Assembly (NCBI RefSeq): GCF_024172185.1
Contig: NZ_JAMZEC010000001.1
Span: 6,479,001 to 6,543,000, forward strand
DNA from: Nonomuraea roseoviolacea subsp. carminata
Lineage (GTDB): Bacteria; Actinomycetota; Actinomycetes; Streptosporangiales; Streptosporangiaceae
Direction: 5' to 3'
Length of the DNA stretch: 64,000 nt
Below, piece after piece: positions 24,855 through 32,600 of the stretch. Every line of letters begins with the position of its first letter. Position 1 is the first letter of the stretch. The notes beneath the pieces are model-generated. The model had not been told where the DNA came from and ran no database searches. It saw only the letters and a program-made list of their open reading frames with translations. The translations under genes and the position numbers were made by a program.

Positions 24855-26296
24855 GAGGCCGCCTTCCCGGTGGGGAAGTCCTCGTCCACCATCGAGGCGA
24901 CGATCCGCCCGCCCATCGCCACCAGCGGCAGCCCGCCGCCGGGGTGCGCCGAGCCGCCCACCAGGTACAGGCCGCGCCGGGGCCCGCGGTTGGCGGGGCG
25001 GCGGAAGGGGGAGAGCCGGCCGGAGTACGCGGTGCCGTAGATCGCGCCGCCCCACGCGCCGTAGCGCCGCCGCAGGTCGGCGGGGGTGAACAGGTCCACG
25101 AAGCGCAGCCGTCCCGCCAGGTCCAGGCCGCGCTCGGCGAGCCGTTCGAGCACCAGGTCCCGGTACGACTCCGGCGGCGCCGGCCAGCGGGACGGGTCGC
25201 GGGCGGGGACGTTCACCAGCAGCGTCAACGCCTCGGCGCCGGCCGGGGCCTGCGACGGGTCGTCCACCGAGGCGCAGCCGACGTAGACGGTCGGGTCGGC
25301 GGACGGCGTCCGGCGCCGGAAGAGGGCGTCGAACTCGGCCCGCTGGTCGGCCGAGAAGAGGATCGAGTGGTGCGCGAGTCCCTCGGTGCGGCCCTCCACC
25401 CCGGCCAGCAGTAGGAAGGCCGACGACGACGGGCCGAGCGCGGCGACGCGCCGCAGCCTGCGCCGGTCGGGCAGCAGCCGCCCGTACAGTTCGGCCGCGT
25501 CGGTGTTCGCCACGACCACGTCGGCGGCGATCCGCTCGCCGTCCGCCAGCCGGACCCCGCGGACCCGCCGCCGGTCGGCGACGACCGCGTCGACCCGGGC
25601 CGACAGCCGCACCTCCACACCGGCCTGCGCCAGCAGGGCGGCGAGGTCGCCGGCGAGACGCGGCAGGCCGCCGGGGACGTACCAGGCGCCGTGGTCGTGC
25701 TCGATGGCCGGGACGCAGCCGAGCGCGGCCGGGGCTCGGTACGGGTCGGACCCGGCGTAGGTGGCATAGCGGTTGACGTACTGGCGCAGGCGCGGGTCGC
25801 GGAAGAAGCGCCGCGCGAGGCCCGCCAGCGTGCGGCCGGGCGCGACCGCGAGCAGGTCGGACAGGCGCGCGGCGCGCGGGGGACGGTTCAGCGGGCCGTC
25901 GAAGAACGTGCGCTCGGACGCCGACAGGCAGCGCCGCGCCCAGGCGTGGAACGCCAGCCAGCGCGCCCCCTCCCCGGGCGCCAGCCGCTCCACCTCGCGC
26001 GCCATCCGGTCCGGGTCGCGGTGCGCGGTCAGCACCGACCCGTCGGCGAAGCGGTAGCGGCACAGCTCCCGCACCTCCACCAGCTCGCGTCCCACGCCCA
26101 GGTCGCGGAACACGCCGGGCAGCGTGAGCAGCGACGGGCCGAGGGAGAAGCGGAAGCCGTCGCGCCGGTGCTCGGCCAGCTTGCCGCCGAGCCGCGGGAG
26201 CCGCTCCAGCAGGGTCACCTCGTGTCCGGACCGGGCCAGCAGCAGGGCACTCACCATTCCGCCCACGCCGCCGCCCACCACGCTCACCGCCGCCAC
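24851..26296 (-). CDS. CrtI-family carotenoid desaturase, second copy (CrtD-like)
   Basis: The 481-residue FAD enzyme has the N-terminal motif VVGGGVGGMVSALLLARSG, LGGKLAEHRRDGFRFSLGPS, and the C-terminal LYLVGGSAHPGGGLPLVAMG. The C-terminal signature is that of the CrtD/CrtN-like branch and not of phytoene desaturase proper. In other pathways such enzymes insert the 3,4 double bond into 1-hydroxy acyclic carotenoids, which fits the CruF-like hydratase whose gene overlaps it by 13 bp. It shares its stop/start (ATGA) with the glycosyltransferase. Assigning 3,4-desaturation is context inference; an oxygenase-like CrtP role is also possible. Confidence 0.85.
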   Translation of the reverse strand: MAAVSVVGGGVGGMVSALLLARSGHEVTLLERLPRLGGKLAEHRRDGFRFSLGPSLLTLPGVFRDLGVGRELVEVRELCRYRFADGSVLTAHRDPDRMAREVERLAPGEGARWLAFHAWARRCLSASERTFFDGPLNRPPRAARLSDLLAVAPGRTLAGLARRFFRDPRLRQYVNRYATYAGSDPYRAPAALGCVPAIEHDHGAWYVPGGLPRLAGDLAALLAQAGVEVRLSARVDAVVADRRRVRGVRLADGERIAADVVVANTDAAELYGRLLPDRRRLRRVAALGPSSSAFLLLAGVEGRTEGLAHHSILFSADQRAEFDALFRRRTPSADPTVYVGCASVDDPSQAPAGAEALTLLVNVPARDPSRWPAPPESYRDLVLERLAERGLDLAGRLRFVDLFTPADLRRRYGAWGGAIYGTAYSGRLSPFRRPANRGPRRGLYLVGGSAHPGGGLPLVAMGGRIVASMVDEDFPTGKAAS

Positions 26297-27168
26297 ACGT
26301 CCTCCTCACTCCCAGTACGCTCCCCGCCCACGGCCCCAGCCTCGGCCCCGCCCACGGCCCCAGCCTCGGCCTCGGCCCCGGCTCCGGCCCGGGCCCTGGC
26401 TCTGGCCGTGAGCCCCGCTGTCACCCGTACGACCACGAAAACCCCCATGGCCACCCCGCCGCACACGGCGACCACCAGATCGGGCGGCCGGAACACCAGC
26501 GCGAACCCGACCGTCTCCATCACCGCCATCACCCCGTAAACAGCCGCCGGCCCCGCCGCCCCCGACACCTCCGGCAGCAGCCCGTGGATCACCGCCATCA
26601 CCACCAGCGACACCAGCAGCCACCCCGCGAAGTCGCTCAGCGGCACCCCGCGGTAGAACCCGCCGTCGTGCCAGGTCCAGGACCCGAGGCGCACCATCTG
26701 CGGATCGAGGAACAGGTCCCACGCGGTCAACGCCACGGCCCCGAGCACGACGCGCGCGACGTCACGACCAAGGCCGTGCGCGCCGCCACCGCCCGGGGCG
26801 ATGGCGTACGCGGCCAGCCCCATCCCGCCCCAGGCCACCGGCACGATCACCGGCACGCCCAGCACCTGCGGCTGGAGCACTTCGGTGTAGGAGTAGGCCC
26901 CGAACGGCACCCCGGTCGCCACCCCGGCCAGCTCGGCGGCGTACCCGACGGCCGCCGCGGCGCCGAACGCCGCCACGGCCCGCCCCGGCCGGCCGGTCGC
27001 CCCGGCCGCGAACGCCACGGACGAGGCCGCCAGCAGCAGCACGACGAGATCCGTCCACCCGCGCAGATCGTCTGTCGCACCACTGACGACCTGCGCGGCG
27101 ACCATCGCGCCCAGCAGGACCGTTCCGATGATCGAGGGGGCGCGTCGCCGGGCCGAGTCTGCGGTCAC
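26284..27168 (-). CDS. cruF: Carotenoid 1,2-hydratase, CruF family (DUF422)
   Basis: The 294-residue polytopic membrane protein has about seven hydrophobic helices and the DUF422/CruF pattern: VPFGAYSYTEVLQPQVLGVP, VPVAWGGMGLAAY, WDLFLDPQMVRLGSWTW, and YRGVPLSDFAGWLLVS. Family members add water across the terminal double bond of acyclic carotenoid ends, making a 1-hydroxy group. Two 24-bp repeats (26322 and 26346) give the C-terminus an Ala/Gly/Glu low-complexity tail. GTG at 27168 begins MTADSARRR. It heads the minus-strand carotenoid operon and its 3' end overlaps the desaturase start. No lycopene cyclase is seen nearby, so acyclic products are expected. Confidence 0.85.
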   Translation of the reverse strand: MTADSARRRAPSIIGTVLLGAMVAAQVVSGATDDLRGWTDLVVLLLAASSVAFAAGATGRPGRAVAAFGAAAAVGYAAELAGVATGVPFGAYSYTEVLQPQVLGVPVIVPVAWGGMGLAAYAIAPGGGGAHGLGRDVARVVLGAVALTAWDLFLDPQMVRLGSWTWHDGGFYRGVPLSDFAGWLLVSLVVMAVIHGLLPEVSGAAGPAAVYGVMAVMETVGFALVFRPPDLVVAVCGGVAMGVFVVVRVTAGLTARARARAGAGAEAEAGAVGGAEAGAVGGERTGSEEDVWRR

Positions 27169-27372
27169 GCCCGTACCTTCGGACGATCTCGCCGTCCGGA
27201 TGCATCGTGGTGCGGCCCACCGGCTCCATGGCCGATCCTCGCCGCCGGCGAAGGTGAGGTGGTCGAGGTGCCGGAGGACGGGCAGGGCGGCGAGGGGGCC
27301 GTCGAGCTCGGGCGGTCCGAGGTGCCCGTCGCCGTCGGGGCGCTGGAGGTCGAGTCCGGCGAGACCTTCTGA

Positions 27373-27732
27373 TCACGCGAGCGCCGCGGCGATCCGCCGG
27401 CGCAGGTGCGTTTCGTGGTCCGCGTCGGTGCGGAGCGTCAGGGTCAGCCCGGTCTCGGCGGCGTCGGCGAGGACGGCCAGCAGGGTGGCGAGCTGTTCGG
27501 GAGGCTCGGCGTCGAGGAGTTCCTCGGCGTGCTCCACGACCAGGGACACCTCCCCGGCGTCACGCAGCGAGTCGGTCAGCGCGTCCCAGTTGCGGCCGAA
27601 GTAGCCGGGCAGGCGGAGTGCCCGGACCGCCTCGTCGAAGAAGGCGGTTCTGGTCCGGGCCGCGCGTCCGTCGATGATCGCGGGCGCCGGGCCCGTGGAC
27701 ACGCTCAGCCATGGCGGCAGCGGATCACGCAT
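27373..27732 (-). CDS. Barstar-family ribonuclease inhibitor
   Basis: The 119-residue cytoplasmic protein has the barstar pattern: AIIDGRAARTRTAFFDEAVRA, then LPGYFGRNWDALTDSLRD, then a helix rich in acidic residues (EHAEELLDAEPPEQLATLL). Barstars block the active site of barnase-type RNases with acidic side chains in the FGRNWDAL region. It starts 2 bp after the stop of the secreted RNase gene on the same strand, so the pair is co-translated. It protects the producer from its own enzyme before export. Confidence in family and pairing is high. Confidence 0.92.
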   Translation of the reverse strand: MRDPLPPWLSVSTGPAPAIIDGRAARTRTAFFDEAVRALRLPGYFGRNWDALTDSLRDAGEVSLVVEHAEELLDAEPPEQLATLLAVLADAAETGLTLTLRTDADHETHLRRRIAAALA

Positions 27733-27734
27733 CT

Positions 27735-28190
27735 CTACAGTCTGTAGAAGTCGGTGTAGTGGTCGGGCGTGAACCAGGTCACGCGGGTGCTGCGGTCGAC
27801 GACGATCCGGTAGGCGTCGCGCGCGGCGCCCCGCGGCCGGGAGTACACGTCGTACTCGTCGTACGTGGCGCCGCGGGGGAGGCGGCCTTCCCGGTTCTGG
27901 AAGCGTCCGCCCGTGTAGTTGTACGTGCCGCCGGGCCAGGGGTACCAGCCGGGACGGGTGGGGTAGCCCTTGGAGGCCCAGATCGAGCTCGCCGAGCGCG
28001 CGTCGGCGCATCGGGAGCGGGAGACCGTGCAGGAGTCGTGGACCGGAGCGTCGGAGGTGACGGAGGCGCAGGCCGCCGCTCCGGTCAGCGACACCGTCCC
28101 GGCGAGTACGACCGCGAGCCCCGCCGCCCACCCCGTCCTCCCCGTCCGGGCCGGCCGCCGCCCGGGACCTGGGCGTTCCCTCGTGCGCAC
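27735..28190 (-). CDS. Secreted barnase-like ribonuclease
   Basis: The 151-residue protein has a basic, Arg-rich N-terminus and a signal peptide (AAGLAVVLAGTVSLTGAAACA; the Cys gives a weak lipobox). The catalytic domain matches the RNase N1/barnase type: GYPTRPGWYPWPGGTYNYTG, GGRFQNREGRLP, the general base Glu in YDEYDVYSRP, an Arg in AYRIVVD, and the catalytic His in TPDHYTDFYRL at the C-terminus. It cleaves single-stranded RNA. A textbook AGGAGGTGG precedes the GTG start. The barstar gene follows at once. Such pairs act as secreted defence or competition nucleases. Export as soluble enzyme or lipoprotein is undecided. Confidence 0.92.
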   Translation of the reverse strand: MRTRERPGPGRRPARTGRTGWAAGLAVVLAGTVSLTGAAACASVTSDAPVHDSCTVSRSRCADARSASSIWASKGYPTRPGWYPWPGGTYNYTGGRFQNREGRLPRGATYDEYDVYSRPRGAARDAYRIVVDRSTRVTWFTPDHYTDFYRL

Positions 28191-28447
28191 GTGACCACCT
28201 CCTGAACCGCACCGGCGAACGCCATCAGGACAGCTCGCCCTCGAACGGCATCACATCACGCCGGAAACGACGGCTGCGATGCGCGACACCCCCCGCGCCG
28301 AATTCCGATCGGGACCCTTGACGGTCTCGAGCCCCGATCCCTACCATTCAGTAACCTCTTAATGATCAACGCAATCCCCGTTTACGGTTCAACCACTTCC
28401 TTTCGCGCGGAAGCGGCCGAGCCGTAGTTCCGTAGGGAAAATGTCGC
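28191..28447. promoter_or_regulatory. Divergent intergenic region before the PKS cluster
   Basis: This 257-bp region separates the minus-strand RNase from the plus-strand PKS operon. Bases 28340-28400 (TTCAGTAACCTCTTAATGATC and on) are clearly AT-richer than the surroundings and are the likely promoter zone for the operon. No clear -35/-10 pair or operator is recognised. Confidence 0.4.
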
Positions 28448-29686
28448 ATGTCAGATGACTATGACGTCGTCATAGTGGGCGGCAGCATCGCCGGATGCGC
28501 CGCCGCCATACTCTTCGCGAATCTCGGCGCCCGCGTCGCGCTTCTCGAAAAGCATTCCGGCATGGACGCCTACAAAGTCCTCTGCACCCACACGCTCCAG
28601 CCGAGCTGCATGCCGGTCATCAAGACGCTGGGCCTGCTGCCCCTGCTGGAGGAGGCCGGGGCGCGACGGCACGTCACCAGTCTCTGGACGCCCTGGGGCT
28701 GGATCGAGCCCCGGGACGAGCCCGGGAAGGAGCCGATCCCGCGCGGGCTCAACGTCCGGCGCCAGACCCTCGACCCCCTGCTCAGGCGGCTGGCCGCCGA
28801 GACGCCGGGCGTCGACCTGCGGCTCGGGGACGGCGTCAACGGGCTCCTGGAGGACAACGGCCGCTTCACCGGGGTGAGCACCACCGGCGGCGCCCGGCTG
28901 ACGGCGCGGCTGGTCGTGGGCGCCGACGGCCGCAACTCCACCGTGGGCTCACTCAGCGGCCTGCCCGTACGGCTGAGTGCCAACAACCGCCTGGGCTTCC
29001 TCGCCCAGTACCGCGGCCTGCCGGACGACGGCGCGAGCCGGGTGTGGTTCCTCGACCCCGACACCGCCTTCGCCTTCCCCAACGACGACGGCGTCACCGT
29101 GGTCGCCTGCAGCCCGGCCAAGGAGCGCCACGCCGCCGCCTTCCGCGCCGACCCGCAGGGCAGTTTCGAGCGGTTCGTCCGCGCCCTGCCCGACGCGCCC
29201 CCCATCGACCGGGGCGAACGCATCTCCAAGGTCATCGGTACGCGTGACCTGCCAAACGTCTACCGCAAGCCGCACGGGCCGGGCCTCGCCCTCGTCGGCG
29301 ACGCGGCGCTGGCCACCGACCCGCTGTGGGGCGTCGGGTGCGGGTGGGCGTTCCAGTCGGCCCAGTGGCTGGTGGACGCGGTCGGCCCGGCCGTGGCCGG
29401 GGGAGGCGACGTGCTCGCCGGGCTCGCGGCGTACGGGGAGAAACACCGCGCCGCGCTCGACAGCCACCACAAACTCATGGAGGACTATTCGGCGGTGCGG
29501 CCGTTCAATGTCTTCGAACGGCTGCTGCTTTCCGCCGCGGCCCGTGACGCCGGGGCGGCCCGGCATTACCACGCCTTCGCCTCCCGCCTCATCGACGTCA
29601 AGGAATTCGCGTCACCGGGCTCGCTGCTGCGCGCCGCGCGGGTCAACGTTTTCCACCGTCTGCGCAACGCGCCGTCGAACAGCTAA
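28448..29686 (+). CDS. FAD-dependent monooxygenase/reductase-like protein of the PKS cluster
   Basis: The 412-residue flavoprotein belongs to the p-hydroxybenzoate hydroxylase / geranylgeranyl reductase / halogenase superfamily. The dinucleotide motif is VIVGGSIAGCAAAILFANLG, the DG motif is VVGADGRNSTVG, and the GD motif is ALVGDAALATDPLWGVGCGW. The WxWxIP motif typical of flavin halogenases is not seen, so hydroxylation or reduction is more likely than chlorination. It is the first gene of the operon and lies 8 bp before the PKS start, which uses its AAGGA for initiation. It probably tailors the polyene made by the PKS. The exact reaction cannot be assigned. Confidence 0.85.
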   Translation: MSDDYDVVIVGGSIAGCAAAILFANLGARVALLEKHSGMDAYKVLCTHTLQPSCMPVIKTLGLLPLLEEAGARRHVTSLWTPWGWIEPRDEPGKEPIPRGLNVRRQTLDPLLRRLAAETPGVDLRLGDGVNGLLEDNGRFTGVSTTGGARLTARLVVGADGRNSTVGSLSGLPVRLSANNRLGFLAQYRGLPDDGASRVWFLDPDTAFAFPNDDGVTVVACSPAKERHAAAFRADPQGSFERFVRALPDAPPIDRGERISKVIGTRDLPNVYRKPHGPGLALVGDAALATDPLWGVGCGWAFQSAQWLVDAVGPAVAGGGDVLAGLAAYGEKHRAALDSHHKLMEDYSAVRPFNVFERLLLSAAARDAGAARHYHAFASRLIDVKEFASPGSLLRAARVNVFHRLRNAPSNS

Positions 29687-29694
29687 GGATTCCC

Positions 29695-32600
29695 GTGACT
29701 TCTCGTATCGCCGTCGTCGGCATGGCATGCCGTTTTCCCGACGCCTCCACGGCCGGTGAGCTGTGGGACAACGCCGTGGCCGGCCGCCGGGCCTTTCGCC
29801 GGCTGCCCCCGGAACGCATCCGGCTGTCCGACTACTGGTCCGCGGACCGCACCGCGCCCGACCATTTCTACACGACCGAGGCGGCGCTGTTACGCGACTG
29901 GGAGTTCGACCGGCTGCGGTTCAAGGTGGCGGGGACGACGTACCGCAACACCGACATGGTGCACTGGCTCGCGCTGGAGGTGGCGGCCGAGGCGCTGGCC
30001 GACGCGGGCTTCCCCGACGGCAAGGGCGCGCCGCACGAGACCACCGGCGTGGTCGTCGGCAACTCGCTCACCGGCGAGGGCCAGCGCGCCGCCGGGATCA
30101 GGCTGCGCTGGCCGTACGTGCGCCGTGTCGTCGCCGGCGCCCTGGAGGGGACGATGGACACCGAGCAGCTCGCCGAGCTGCTCGCCCGCATGGAACGCGA
30201 CTACAAGGCGCCCTTCCCCGTGCCCGACGGCGACTACCTGGCCGGCGGCCTGTCCAACACGATCGCCGGGCGCATCTGCAACCACTTCGACCTCAACGGC
30301 GGCGGCTACGCCGTGGACGGCGCCTGCGCCTCGTCGCTGCTCGCGCTCACCACGGCCTGCAACGCGCTCGTCTCCGGCGACCTCGACGTCGCCGTCGCGG
30401 GCGGGGTGGACATCAGCATCGACCCGAACGAGCTGATCGGCTTCTCCCGGGCCGGCGCGCTCGCCGCCGACGAGATGCGCGTCTACGACCGGCGCTCCGC
30501 CGGGTTCTGGCCCGGCGAGGGCTGCGGCATGGTCGTGCTGATGCGCGAGGAGGACGCCGTCGCCCGGGGCCACCGCGTGCACGCCCTCGTCGCCGGCTGG
30601 GGCGTGTCGTCGGACGGCGCGGGCGGCATCACCCGGCCCGAGTCCGACGGCCAGCGGCTCTGCCTCGACCGCGCCTACGCCCGCGCCGGGTTCGGCATCG
30701 ACGAGGTGCCGTACTTCGAGGGCCACGGCACCGGCACCGCCGTGGGCGACACCGCCGAGCTCCAGACGATCTCCGAGGCCCGCCGGGCCGCCGCCCCGGA
30801 CGCGCCGCCCGCGGTCATCGGCTCCGTCAAGGCCAACATCGGCCACACGAAGGCCGCCGCCGGCATGGCCGGCCTGATCAAGGCGGTCATGGCGGTCAAC
30901 AGCGCGGTGCTGCCGCCCACCACCGGTTGCGAACGGCCGCACAAGCTGCTGTCCGGCGAGTCGCCCGCCCTGCGCGCGCTGCGCAAGGCCGAGCCGTGGC
31001 CGGCCGGCGCGCCGCTGCGCGCGGGCGTCAGCGCCATGGGCTTCGGCGGCATCAACACGCACGTCGTGATCGAGTCCCCGCGCCCCCGCCGGCCCCGCCT
31101 GGACGGCCGCACCCGCACGCTCATGAACTCGCCCCAGGACGCGGAGCTGTTCTGCCTCGACGCCGACACGGCCGGCGACCTGCGCCACGAGGCCGAGCGC
31201 CTGGCCGCGGTCGCCGTGGGCATGTCCCGCTCGGAGCTGCCCGACCTCGCCGCGCACCTCGCGCGCGGGCTCGGCCGCCGGGCGCGGCGCGCCGCGGTCG
31301 TCGCCGGGACGCCCGCCGAGCTGGCCGAACGACTGGGCCGGGTCGCCGAGCTGGCCGGGCAGGGCACGGAGCGGCACATCGACCCCGCGGCCGGGATCTT
31401 CCTCGGCGCCCTGGGCGAGCTGCCGCGCATCGTGCTCATGTTCCCCGGCCAGGGCTCCGGCACGCGCTCCGACGGCGGGGCGCTGCGCCGCCGCTTCGAC
31501 ACGGTCGACGAGCTGTACGAGACGGCCGCGCTGCCCGCCGGCGGCGACCAGGTCGAGACCGCCGTCGCCCAGCCGCGCATCGTGACCGCCTCCGTCGCCG
31601 GGCTGCGGGTGCTGTCCGAGCTGGGCGTCGAGGCCGGCAGCGCGGTCGGCCACAGCCTCGGCGAACTCGTCGCGCTGCACTGGGCCGGCTCGTTCGACGA
31701 GAGCGCGGTGCTGCGCCTCGCCGCCGCCCGCGGACGCGCGATGAGCGAGCTGTCCGAGAGCGGCGGGGCGATGGCGAGCATCACCGCCGACCACGACACC
31801 GTGACCGCGCTCATCGGCGACGACCCCGTGGTCGTGGCCGGGCTCAACTCCCCGCGCCAGACCGTGGTCTCCGGGCCCGCCGAGGCGGTGACCCGGGTCG
31901 TGGAACGGGCGACCCGCCAGGGACTGCAGGCCGTCCGGCTGCCCGTCTCGCACGCCTTCCACTCGCCGCTGGTCGCCCCGGCCGCCGGCGTCTTCGCGGG
32001 CACGCTGGCCGAGGAGAGCCCGGCGCCCGTCCGACGGCACGTCGTCTCGACCGTGACCGGGGCGCCGGTCGTCGGCGAGCCCCTCGACCTGCTGCGCGAG
32101 CAGATCACCGCGCCCGTCCGCTTCGCCGAGGCGCTCGCCGCCGCCGCCAAGGACGCCGACCTGCTCGTCGAGGTGGGCCCCGGCCAGGTGCTCACCCAGC
32201 TCGCGGGCGACATCGTGAGCGTGCCCGCCGTCGCCACGCGCACGGACGACGAGTCGCTGGGCGGCATCCTGCGCACGCTGGGCGCCGCGTTCGCCGTCGG
32301 CGCCGCCGTGAAGGTCGGCGCCCTGTTCGAGGACCGCTTCACCCGCCCCTTCGACCCGGCCGCCACGCCCACCTTCATCACCAACCTGTGCGAGGTCGTC
32401 CCGGAGATCGACGCCGCGCTGCTGACCGGCGGCGCGGCGGCCCCGGCGGCGGCCGCGGCGCCGGAGCCGGCCGCGGACGACGAGCCGGCCGGCGACCCGC
32501 TGCTCCTGCTGCGCCGGCTGGTCGCCGCGCACGCCGAGTTCCCGCTGGAGGCGGTGCAGGCCGACAGCAAGTTCCTGGACGACCTGCACCTCAGCTCGAT

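Noticed and set aside
27169..27372. A minus-strand gene between barstar and cruF
   Set aside because: One frame reads plausibly (LAGLDLQRPDGDGHLG and on) but has no start codon with a ribosome site; treated as a possible remnant.
28448..29686. Flavin-dependent halogenase
   Set aside because: The WxWxIP motif diagnostic of flavin halogenases is absent.
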